NCBI GenBank assembly: GCA_025350425.1
Contig: JANXXW010000578.1
Coordinates: 1 to 10,228 of the forward strand
Length of the DNA: 10,228 nt
Direction: 5' to 3'
DNA from: Rhodospirillales bacterium
Lineage (GTDB): Bacteria; Pseudomonadota; Alphaproteobacteria; Acetobacterales; Acetobacteraceae
Shown here: positions 1 to 6,844 of the stretch, in pieces
How the letters are laid out: the number at the start of each line of letters is the position of its first letter
Numbering within the stretch: position 1 is the stretch's first letter
The notes under the pieces: generated by a model
What the model was told of the DNA's origin: nothing
The model's database searches: none
Seen by the model: the letters and a program-made list of their open reading frames with translations, nothing else
Position numbers and translations under genes: made by a program

Positions 1-108
1 ATCGGCGGTGGTCTCCATCACGAACCAGACGAAACCGGCGCTCCAGGCGAGCACCAGTACTAAGGCGCAGGCGGCAAGCCCGGTAGCGAGACGCCGCCGG
101 CGGGTCAT
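1..108 (-). CDS. N-terminal fragment of a membrane-anchored protein, probably YdcF/DUF218-like
   Basis: Only the first 36 codons lie in the window; the gene runs off the left edge. The start ATG (106-108) overlaps the ftsX stop codon in an ATGA arrangement, which fixes the start and implies translational coupling. The visible peptide opens with MTRRRR, a strongly basic inside-facing end, followed by a hydrophobic stretch of about 22 residues (roughly 8-31) and then METTAD. This looks like a signal anchor or one membrane pass. In many alphaproteobacteria a YdcF-family (DUF218) envelope protein sits directly after ftsEX and begins in this way. The family assignment rests on position and this short N-terminus, because no catalytic or diagnostic motif is inside the window. 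Existence of the gene is well supported; its function is not. Confidence 0.6.
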   Translation of the reverse strand, partial: MTRRRRLATGLAACALVLVLAWSAGFVWFVMETTAD

Positions 109-1043
109 GGCAGCCGCCTCAGCCAGCGTCGGACCGTGCCTTGGGCAGTAGCAAACCCGATCAGTCCAGCCGCCAGCGGCAGCACGGGCAGCCCGATCCA
201 GAGCGCGGGCGGCAAGGCGGCCAGCCAGGGCGCGGACCCCACCGCACCGTTTGTTTGGAAAGGGGTGGCGAGGTTGGCCAATCCCAGCAGCACAGGAAGT
301 GCCGCGAGCGCGCCGATCACGGCACCCAGGACGGCGAGGCCTGCCGCACGGCGGGCGAAGCGGCAGGCGATATAGCCGTCGGTCGCACCCAGGCCGTGCA
401 CCGTCTCGATCACCTCCCGCCGCAAGGCCAAGCCGCCGCGTGTGGCGACCGCGATCACCGCCGCCGCCACCGCCGCCACGAGCCCGAGCGCCGCCCAGGC
501 GCAGGCTTGCAGGCTACGGGCCAGGAGCGACAGGCGTCGCACCCAAGGACGATGCGCCTCCAGGGTGGTACCAGGAGCCGCCGCCGAAAGCTGGGCCGCC
601 AACCTGGCCAGCACAGAATCGTCCAGTCCGTTTTCTGCCATCCGCACCGCGACCACGCCGGGAAGCGGCAGCGAAGCAGTCTCGGCATCGCGGCCAAGCC
701 AGGGGCGAAGCAGCTCGTTCAACTCGCTCTCAGGCAGCGCGCGGGTTTCGGCGATGCCGGGCGTCCCGCGCAGGATGCCCGTGATCCGGTCTATGCGGGT
801 CTCCTCCACCGTGCCCGGCCCCGCCGCCGCCGCGCCGCCGGGGCGCGGCACCTGGACGGTCAGCGCCGAGCCGGCACCTTCCCGCCAGTGGTCGGCCAGG
901 TTTGCCGCCGCCATTGCCCCGGCACCGGCGAGTGCTGCCAGGAACGCCATGGCGGCAACGAGCAGGGGCAGCATCCGGTCGCCGAAGACGCGCCGGAGGC
1001 CAAGATCGTCGAAGCCGCGTGGGCGGAGCGATGGCTTACCCAT
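105..1043 (-). CDS. ftsX: Cell division protein FtsX, permease-like partner of FtsE
   Basis: FtsX is the integral-membrane half of FtsEX, an ABC-transporter-like complex that does not clearly transport anything but passes FtsE ATPase cycles to periplasmic cell-wall hydrolases at the septum. The 312-residue product has the expected four-helix topology: TM1 at about 25-48, a periplasmic domain at about 49-177, then TM2 178-200, TM3 235-257 and TM4 278-300. The segment between TM2 and TM3 carries RREVIETVHGLGAT (208-221), matching the family pattern of a cytoplasmic loop that contacts FtsE. I chose the ATG at 1043 because it overlaps the end of ftsE by 8 nt and gives the normal family length. 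An upstream in-frame ATG at 1106 would add 21 residues and run deep into ftsE. The downstream gene overlaps the stop codon. The assignment combines topology, length and linkage to ftsE. Confidence 0.93.
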   Translation of the reverse strand: MGKPSLRPRGFDDLGLRRVFGDRMLPLLVAAMAFLAALAGAGAMAAANLADHWREGAGSALTVQVPRPGGAAAAGPGTVEETRIDRITGILRGTPGIAETRALPESELNELLRPWLGRDAETASLPLPGVVAVRMAENGLDDSVLARLAAQLSAAAPGTTLEAHRPWVRRLSLLARSLQACAWAALGLVAAVAAAVIAVATRGGLALRREVIETVHGLGATDGYIACRFARRAAGLAVLGAVIGALAALPVLLGLANLATPFQTNGAVGSAPWLAALPPALWIGLPVLPLAAGLIGFATAQGTVRRWLRRLP

Positions 1044-1704
1044 CCTCCACCAGCCTGCCATGCTCCAATACCATCGCGCGAGCCGGGTGGCGTTCGACCA
1101 GGGCATCGTTATGGGTCGCCACCACGACTGTGGTGCCGAGGCGATTCAGCTCAGCAAGAAGCTGCATCAGCCGTTCGGCCTGGCCCTCGTCGAGGTTGCC
1201 GGTTGGTTCGTCGGCCAACAGCAGGCTCGGGCGGCCCGCCACCGCGCGGGCGATGGCCACGCGTTGCTGCTCACCGCCCGACAGTTCCGCCGGCCATGCC
1301 CCGGTCTTGTCCGCCAACCCCACCCAACGCAGCATTTCAGTCGCATCGACCGTGATCTGGCCTTCCGGCCGGCCCGCGAGGCGCAGCGGCAGGGCCACGT
1401 TGTCGAACGCGGTCAGGTGGGGCAGCAGGCGGAAATCCTGAAACACCATGCCGATCCGCCGCCGCAACGGTGGCAGGGCGCGCCGGGGGACGAGCCCGAT
1501 ATCGGCTCCCAGCACGATCAGGGTGCCGCGCGTCGGACGTGCCGCGAGCGAGAGCAGCCGCAGCAGGCTCGTCTTGCCCGCGCCGGACCGGCCGAGCAAC
1601 CAACGAAAACCGCCAGGACCGATGGAAAAGCTGATGTCGCGCAGGATCTCGGGGCCGCCGCGCGTCCCACCATACCGTAAGCCAACCTCGTCCAATCGAA
1701 CCAT
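1036..1704 (-). CDS. ftsE: Cell division ATP-binding protein FtsE
   Basis: This is a cytoplasmic ABC ATPase that pairs with FtsX in the inner membrane. At 222 residues it is the usual FtsE size and is a bare nucleotide-binding domain. Motifs in order are Walker A GRSGAGKT (38-45), the Q-loop VFQDFRLL around Q89, the signature LSGGEQQ (141-147), Walker B LLLADE (161-166), the D-loop GNLD (169-172) and the H-loop H199 in VVATHN. All catalytic residues are present. The Walker A has R where FtsE proteins commonly have P, a minor variation. VFQDFRLL is characteristic of FtsE rather than of general lipoprotein-export ATPases. The start ATG at 1704 has a GGGAG-type ribosome binding site about 8 nt upstream, and an in-frame extension further upstream has no family-like sequence. 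It is the first gene of the leftward ftsE-ftsX-ydcF-like operon, and its stop overlaps ftsX. Confidence 0.95.
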   Translation of the reverse strand: MVRLDEVGLRYGGTRGGPEILRDISFSIGPGGFRWLLGRSGAGKTSLLRLLSLAARPTRGTLIVLGADIGLVPRRALPPLRRRIGMVFQDFRLLPHLTAFDNVALPLRLAGRPEGQITVDATEMLRWVGLADKTGAWPAELSGGEQQRVAIARAVAGRPSLLLADEPTGNLDEGQAERLMQLLAELNRLGTTVVVATHNDALVERHPARAMVLEHGRLVEDG

Positions 1705-1847
1705 GCGTCCGCTCCCGCTGTGTACGTTCTGCCACTTTTCCGATGCAGGCCGAAAGCGCGTTCGCTGTGCGCGCTTGTCATGAAGTTTTCGATCTGCCAC
1801 TCGAGACCTGGGCACGGCGAGAGATCCGGTCGCCGAAGGATACCCGC
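1705..1847. promoter_or_regulatory. Divergent intergenic region between ftsE and the zinc-ribbon gene
   Basis: These 143 bp separate the leftward ftsEX operon from the rightward zinc-ribbon/lpt genes, so they should hold at least one promoter in each direction. I do not see a convincing sigma70 pair. A TTGTCA at 1775-1780 on the plus strand matches the -35 consensus in 5 of 6 bases but has no good -10 at 16-18 bp. The opposite strand reads ATGACA over nearly the same bases, again without a -10. Ribosome binding sites for both flanking genes lie at its two ends. The function is inferred from gene orientation. Confidence 0.4.
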
Positions 1848-2246
1848 ATGCGTATCGAGTGCCCCTCCTGCCAAACCATCTACGAAGTGCCGGATGCGCT
1901 GATCGGTCCGGCCCCAAAAATGATGCGCTGCGCCAGATGCGCGCGGGAATGGACCGTGACGGCGCCCGGGTTCGTTCCGGAGCCGGTCGTATTCGCGCCA
2001 GTCGTCATACCACCGTTGCCAGAACCCCCGTCATTCACCGAGCCATCGCCTGACCTTGACCCTCCCCACCCGGCTGTCGTGGCGAGGCCGCAGTCAAACC
2101 CTGTGGAACACGGCATCATGCTTGGGTGGCTGCTCAGCCTGCTGGTGATCGCGGCCCTGCTGGTTGCGATGTATTTTTTCCGGGACGCAATTGTGGCCGC
2201 GTGGCCACCCAGCCAGCGCCTTTTCCATGGACTTGGCCTGCGCTGA
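1848..2246 (+). CDS. Small MJ0042-type zinc-ribbon protein with one membrane segment
   Basis: The 132-residue product starts with a CxxC-X19-CxxC zinc ribbon (C5, C8, C28, C31). The surrounding pattern, IECPSCQTIYEVPD and then MRCARCAREW, is the hallmark of the MJ0042/zinc_ribbon_5 family. A proline-rich linker follows (about 40-82), then a single hydrophobic helix (about 90-111) and a short C-terminal tail. The zinc ribbon therefore probably sits in the cytoplasm, tethered to the inner membrane. Proteins of this design are common in alphaproteobacteria, often beside ftsEX; their role is not established, and I do not assign one. The ATG at 1848 was chosen because AAGGA lies about 8 nt upstream and the ribbon begins immediately. 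Upstream in-frame codons give no recognisable domain. It lies 46 nt upstream of lptF on the same strand. Confidence 0.85.
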   Translation: MRIECPSCQTIYEVPDALIGPAPKMMRCARCAREWTVTAPGFVPEPVVFAPVVIPPLPEPPSFTEPSPDLDPPHPAVVARPQSNPVEHGIMLGWLLSLLVIAALLVAMYFFRDAIVAAWPPSQRLFHGLGLR

Positions 2247-2258
2247 CCCCAACGCGGT

Positions 2259-2286
2259 TTGCTCAGGTCGCCGGCCTCGCTAGACT
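2259..2286 (+). promoter_or_regulatory. Candidate leaderless promoter of lptF
   Basis: TTGCTC (2259-2264) and TAGACT (2281-2286) are separated by 16 bp. The -10-like box matches TATAAT in 4 of 6 bases; the -35-like box matches only in TTG. A start site 7 nt beyond the -10 would fall at 2293, the A of the lptF ATG. No Shine-Dalgarno-like sequence precedes that ATG, which fits a leaderless transcript. This is read from the sequence only, and the weak -35 keeps confidence low. Confidence 0.35.
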
Positions 2287-2292
2287 ATCGCG

Positions 2293-3441
2293 ATGCGCTC
2301 CGCCTCCACCATCGCCGTCACCCGGATCGATCGCTACATCCTGCGCCAACTGGCGCTGGCGCTGGTCGCCGTCACCGGCGGCCTGGTCGCATTGATCTGG
2401 CTCACGCAGTCTTTGCGGTTCGTCGAACTCGTGGTCAACCGCGGCTTGTCTCTGCGGGTGTTCCTTGAACTGACCTGCTTGCTGATCCCCAACTTCGTGG
2501 CCGTGATCCTGCCCATCACGACCTTCGTCGTGGTCCAGTTCATTTATCAACGCCTCGCCGGAGACCGCGAATTGACGGTCATGCGTGCCGCCGGCCTGTC
2601 TCCCACATCCCTGGCCCGGCCGGCGCTGGCGCTGGCGGCCGGCGCGGTTGTCATATGCTATGTGCTGAACCTGCTGATCGTGCCGGCGTCGTTCGGCGCA
2701 TTCCGGGAATACCAGTTTGAGATCCGCAACCGCGTCGCGGCCTTTCTGCTTCAAGAGGGCGTGTTCACCCCGGTTTCGGACGACCTGACGGTCTACGTAC
2801 GCAGCCGCGACGCCGATGGAACGCTGCACGGGATCCTGGTGGACGACGCACGCCAGAAGAACAGCCGCGCCACCATCCTGGCCGAGCGTGGCCGCCTGAT
2901 CGGCACGGCGGACACGCCGCGCGTGCTGATGTTCAACGGCAGCCGGCAGGAGCTGGACAAGCAGACCGGGCGCCTGAACGTGTTAAAGTTCGCGGAGAAT
3001 GCGATCGACCTCGTTCAGGGCAGCAAGGGTGATGAGCAGCGTTTCCGCGATGCGACGGAGATGTCCATCGGCGAGTTGCTGCATCCGGCGCCTGGCCTCG
3101 TAAACGAGCGTGACATCCCCAAGCTCCGGGTTGAGGCATACCGGCGTCTTTCCTCACCGCTGACGGCGGCTTCGTTCACGCTGCTGGCGTTGCTGACCGT
3201 GCTCACGGGCTCATTCCGGCGACACGGGAACATCCTGCGGCCCATGATCTCGGTTCTCACCGTCGTCGGGCTGCTGGCACTGGGGCTCGCGGTCAACAAT
3301 CTGGCGATTCGCCAGCCGGAACTGCTTCCGTTGATATGGATCTACGCGACGCTGCCAGGCGTGATCTGTGCTTGGCTGCTGTTTGGCCCGCAACTCGGGC
3401 TGGTGCCGGTGTCGGTGCAGACACGGCTCGGGACCATCTGA
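2293..3441 (+). CDS. lptF: LPS export permease LptF
   Basis: LptF pairs with LptG in the inner membrane and, driven by LptB ATPase, lifts lipopolysaccharide out of the bilayer towards the LptC/LptA bridge. The 382-residue product has the YjgP/YjgQ architecture: three N-terminal helices (about 17-38, 60-84, 108-130), a periplasmic beta-jellyroll (about 135-275) and three C-terminal helices (about 290-306, 318-338, 345-364). Family landmarks include RIDRYILRQL at 11-20 and the cytoplasmic loop DRELTVMRAAGLSP (91-104), the coupling-helix region that contacts LptB. The ATG at 2293 is fixed by an in-frame TAG 12 nt upstream and by the lack of another start before TM1. lptG follows after 4 nt. I call it LptF rather than LptG because it is first of the pair and because RELTVMRAAG is typical of LptF; the two are paralogues. 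Confidence 0.93.
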   Translation: MRSASTIAVTRIDRYILRQLALALVAVTGGLVALIWLTQSLRFVELVVNRGLSLRVFLELTCLLIPNFVAVILPITTFVVVQFIYQRLAGDRELTVMRAAGLSPTSLARPALALAAGAVVICYVLNLLIVPASFGAFREYQFEIRNRVAAFLLQEGVFTPVSDDLTVYVRSRDADGTLHGILVDDARQKNSRATILAERGRLIGTADTPRVLMFNGSRQELDKQTGRLNVLKFAENAIDLVQGSKGDEQRFRDATEMSIGELLHPAPGLVNERDIPKLRVEAYRRLSSPLTAASFTLLALLTVLTGSFRRHGNILRPMISVLTVVGLLALGLAVNNLAIRQPELLPLIWIYATLPGVICAWLLFGPQLGLVPVSVQTRLGTI

Positions 3442-3445
3442 CGCA

Positions 3446-4558
3446 ATGCGGTTCGCCACCACCCTGTCGTGGTATGTCGCGCGCGTGTTCATGCTGGGCG
3501 TCCTCGGGATGCTGGCGGCGCTGAGCGGGGTGGTGGCGCTGTTCGACTTTATTGAACTGCTCCGCCGGTCCTCCACCAAGCCAGAGGCCACGTTCGGCTT
3601 GGTTGCGGAAATCGCAGTGCTGCGGCTGCCATGGATCGCGATAGAGATCCTGCCTTTCGCGGTGCTGTTGGGCGGCATCCTGGCATTCTGGCGACTGACG
3701 CGCAGTTCGGAGCTTGTGGTGGCGCGCGCCGCCGGCGTCTCCGCCTGGCAATTCCTGGCCGCGCCAGCCCTGTGCGCCACACTCCTGGGCGCGACGGCGA
3801 CGGCAGGCGTCACCCCGGTTTCGGCGGTGATGCGGGCACGGGCGGAATCGCTGGACAACACCTACCTCAAATCAGGAGGCGGTCCGCTGGCGCTGAACGG
3901 CGGCCAGCTTTGGCTGCGCCAGTCCGACAGCGGCATAACGCCGCACGGCGTGGCCATCCTGCACGCGTTGAGCGTGAACCTCGCCAAAGGTAAGCTGCGT
4001 GTGAAGAACGTCAGCATCTTTCGAATGGACGACCAGGATCGGCTGCTGGAACGCATCGAGGCCGGGTCCGGCCTGCTCGGCAACGGCACCTGGATTCTGG
4101 ACGACGCGCACGCGGTCACTCCTGGGCACGCGCCGGATAAGCCGGGAACGCTCAACCTGGCCACCACGCTCACCGTGGATCGGGTCGAGGAAAGCTTCGC
4201 TTCGCCGGATACCTTCTCGGTTTGGGCACTGCCGGGGTTTATCGCGATGCTGGACCGCTCCGGCTTTTCCTCGATCCGGCATCGTCTATATTTCCAGACG
4301 CTGCTGGCCTTGCCGTTGCTTGCCGGCACCATGACGCTGCTGGCGGCCAGCTTCTCGATGCGGCCTGCCCGGCGAGGCGGTGTGGCGCGCATGATCGCCA
4401 GCGGAGTCGCCGCCGGGTTCGCGCTGTTCTTGGTGTCCAAGATCGCCGAGGAGTTCGGCCAATCCGGCTCCCTGCCCGCCGTGCTTGCGGCATGGGCGCC
4501 AGCAGCCGCGGGGTTGCTGCTCTCCATCTCATTGTTGCTGCATTTGGAAGACGGCTGA
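3446..4558 (+). CDS. lptG: LPS export permease LptG
   Basis: This is the second permease subunit of the LptB2FG lipopolysaccharide extractor. The product is 370 residues, with helices at about 12-36, 62-84 and 102-124, a periplasmic beta-jellyroll at about 130-270, and helices at about 283-304, 316-337 and 343-366. The loop SSELVVARAAGVSAWQ (87-102) corresponds to the LptB-contacting coupling segment, and ILPFAVLLGGILAFWRL (68-84) is a very typical LptG TM2. SKIAEEFGQSG (331-341) matches the conserved region between the last two helices. The ATG at 3446 lies 4 nt after the lptF stop; a longer in-frame extension into lptF has no homology-like content. lptD begins 2 nt after its stop, so lptF-lptG-lptD are almost certainly one transcript. 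LptB, LptC and LptA are not in this window, as expected, because they usually sit in another operon. Confidence 0.93.
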   Translation: MRFATTLSWYVARVFMLGVLGMLAALSGVVALFDFIELLRRSSTKPEATFGLVAEIAVLRLPWIAIEILPFAVLLGGILAFWRLTRSSELVVARAAGVSAWQFLAAPALCATLLGATATAGVTPVSAVMRARAESLDNTYLKSGGGPLALNGGQLWLRQSDSGITPHGVAILHALSVNLAKGKLRVKNVSIFRMDDQDRLLERIEAGSGLLGNGTWILDDAHAVTPGHAPDKPGTLNLATTLTVDRVEESFASPDTFSVWALPGFIAMLDRSGFSSIRHRLYFQTLLALPLLAGTMTLLAASFSMRPARRGGVARMIASGVAAGFALFLVSKIAEEFGQSGSLPAVLAAWAPAAAGLLLSISLLLHLEDG

Positions 4559-4560
4559 CC

Positions 4561-6807
4561 ATGAGCAAATCATCGCTTGCACCGTCCACCCGTGGCCGCA
4601 TTCGGCTGCCGCTGCTGGTCGGCGTCTGTCTCGCAGGTCTTGGCACCGCGCCGGCTCAGGCGCAGTTGGGCGCGCTTACCGGACGGCGCGGAACCACCCC
4701 ACCCGTCTCCAAGGACGAGCCGGTTGGCTTCACCGCGGATAGCCTTCAGTACGACCGCGATGGGGCGCTGGTGACCGCCATCGGGCATGTCGAGGCGTGG
4801 CAAGGCGACCGCGTCTTGCGGGCCGACAAGGTGACGTTCGACCGCAACACTGACGTGGCTGCCGCGAGCGGCCATGTGGTGCTGGTCGAGGGTGATGGGC
4901 AGGTATTGTTCTCGGACTACGCCGAGCTGACCCAAGGCATGAAGAACGGTATCCTGCGCGACATCCGTGCGAGCCTTGCCGAGAACGGCAAGCTCGCCGC
5001 CAACGGCGGCCGGCGCCTGGATGGTGGCGTGAACGAACTGAGCCGCGCCATCTACTCGACCTGCAATGTGTGCGCGGAACACCCCGAACGCCCGCCGATC
5101 TGGGACATCCGCGCCAAGACGGCCACCCAGGACGTGCTCAACAAACGCATCGAGTACCAGGACGCGGTGGTGGACATTTACGGCGTCCCGGTCGCGTATT
5201 TCCCATACCTGACGCAGCCGGACCCTTCCGTGCGCCGCGCCAGCGGGTTCCTCATCCCTTCGTTCGGCCAGGGCAAGTATCTCGGCACCTATTTCAGCAT
5301 GCCCTACTACCTGGTGATCGACGATCAGTCCGACGCCACCATCTCGCCCCTGCTATCGACCGGCGGGGCACCCGCACTCGACCTGCAATACCGCCGCCGC
5401 TTCAACTCGGGTACCGCCGTCGCCAACGGCTCGATCGGCTACACCGAAGGCAAGTTACAGGGCCACCTGTTCACCAAGGGCCAGTTCGTGCTGGACGACA
5501 CATTCCGCTATGGGTTCGATATCAACCGCGCTAGCTCCACGGACTACCTCCGGAACTACCGCATTTCAGGCCTGGCCGACGTACTGACCAGCCAGATCTA
5601 TATCGAAGGGTTCGGCCAGGGCGCGTATACCCGCCTGGACGCGCGGGCCTACCAGGGCCTGACCACCAGCATCGTCACCGCCAGGCTGCCCTACGTGCTC
5701 CCACGTTACGAATACAGCTTCGTCGGCGAGCCCGATGCGCTTGGCGGACGGCTAGGCGTGGAAGTCGGCGCCTTCAACGTGCTCCGCGACGAGGGCACCA
5801 CGACGCAGCGCGCCAGCCTGAGCCTGAACTGGGAACGGCCGTTCCAAGGCGCGCTTGGCGACCTCTACAAGCTCGTGCTGCACACCGACAGCGCCATTTA
5901 CGAGGCGAACAGCCTGGAACAGCAGCCGAATTACGGGACCTCCAACACCGCGTCCACGAGCCAGGGGATGGCCGATGTGGCGGTTCAGATGCACTGGCCG
6001 TTCATGCGCGACGCCGGCACCTGGGGCACGCAGATCATCGAACCCATTGCCCAGATCATCGGCAGCCCGAATGGCTCAGGCTACAACCGGCAGACCCGCG
6101 TGCCGAACGAGGACAGCCTGGATTATGAGTTCACCGACGCAAACCTGTTCTCGCTGAATCACTTTCCCGGCATCGACCGCTTGGAGGGTGGCCCGCGCGC
6201 CCAGGCGGCGCTGCATGGAAACTGGACCTTCCCGGAAGGTGCCATGATCGACGGCATTGTCGGCCAGTCCTACCGAACCCGTCCCGACCACGCCTTCCCG
6301 ACCGGATCGGGTCTTGAAAACAAGGTGTCCGACATCGTCAGCCGGGTGTCGTTCACCCCAAGCCCCCTGTTCGACGTGACCGCCCGGCAGCGGTTCGATC
6401 ATAATAATATGAACGTACGCTTCGCGGACGCGATCGCTTCGGCCGGGCCACCGATCCTGCGGGTCAATGCCGGTTACATCTACACCGCCTACAACCCCTA
6501 TTTGTTGTACGACACGGCGGCCAGCGCACAGGCACGCGTACTTACCGGACGGCCGCGCAACGAGGTCACCGCCGGGGCGGCGACCAGGTTCGGACCTTGG
6601 AGCCTGAACGGCTTCGCGCGCCAGAACATCGAGACGAAACAACTGGTCGGGGTCGGCGCGGGCGGCAGCTACGAGGATGAATGCTTCATCTTCGACGCCA
6701 AGTTCTATCGGCGCTATACGTCCATCAACAATGACCACGGCGCCACCACAATCCTGTTTCAGATTACCCTCAAAACAGTCGGGCAATTTGGATTCCACGC
6801 GTTCTAG
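4561..6807 (+). CDS. lptD: LPS-assembly outer-membrane protein LptD (OstA/Imp)
   Basis: LptD is the beta-barrel that, with the lipoprotein LptE, inserts lipopolysaccharide into the outer leaflet. The 748-residue precursor has a signal peptide (basic residues to R15, hydrophobic 16-30, probable cleavage after A34 in APAQA). An OstA/LptA-like jellyroll follows at about 55-160 (VGFTADSLQYDRDGALVTAIG, then repeated beta strands), and then the C-terminal barrel domain from about 200 onward. The segment GVPVAYFPYL (208-217) is a strongly conserved LptD landmark at the entry to the barrel. Mature cysteines are C168, C171 and C708; the two regions correspond to the disulfide-linked N-terminal and C-terminal sites known in E. 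coli, which has four. The chain ends GFHAF, with the terminal aromatic residue expected of a BAM substrate. The ATG at 4561 has GGAAG 10 nt upstream and gives a proper signal peptide. Confidence 0.95.
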   Translation: MSKSSLAPSTRGRIRLPLLVGVCLAGLGTAPAQAQLGALTGRRGTTPPVSKDEPVGFTADSLQYDRDGALVTAIGHVEAWQGDRVLRADKVTFDRNTDVAAASGHVVLVEGDGQVLFSDYAELTQGMKNGILRDIRASLAENGKLAANGGRRLDGGVNELSRAIYSTCNVCAEHPERPPIWDIRAKTATQDVLNKRIEYQDAVVDIYGVPVAYFPYLTQPDPSVRRASGFLIPSFGQGKYLGTYFSMPYYLVIDDQSDATISPLLSTGGAPALDLQYRRRFNSGTAVANGSIGYTEGKLQGHLFTKGQFVLDDTFRYGFDINRASSTDYLRNYRISGLADVLTSQIYIEGFGQGAYTRLDARAYQGLTTSIVTARLPYVLPRYEYSFVGEPDALGGRLGVEVGAFNVLRDEGTTTQRASLSLNWERPFQGALGDLYKLVLHTDSAIYEANSLEQQPNYGTSNTASTSQGMADVAVQMHWPFMRDAGTWGTQIIEPIAQIIGSPNGSGYNRQTRVPNEDSLDYEFTDANLFSLNHFPGIDRLEGGPRAQAALHGNWTFPEGAMIDGIVGQSYRTRPDHAFPTGSGLENKVSDIVSRVSFTPSPLFDVTARQRFDHNNMNVRFADAIASAGPPILRVNAGYIYTAYNPYLLYDTAASAQARVLTGRPRNEVTAGAATRFGPWSLNGFARQNIETKQLVGVGAGGSYEDECFIFDAKFYRRYTSINNDHGATTILFQITLKTVGQFGFHAF

Positions 6808-6844
6808 CCGCGTGGCCGCCATGTTTCGGAGATCGAAAGAACCA

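Noticed and set aside
141..1680. Long open frames on the plus strand opposite ftsX and ftsE (over 400 codons each)
   Set aside because: Their translations are rich in R, P, A, G and Q with no domain, and they lie exactly antisense to ftsEX. High GC content removes stop codons from the shadow frames, so these are artefacts.
6396..6416. Local AT-rich patch inside lptD
   Set aside because: It is explained by a run of His, Asn and Met codons in frame (HNNMN) and does not interrupt the reading frame.
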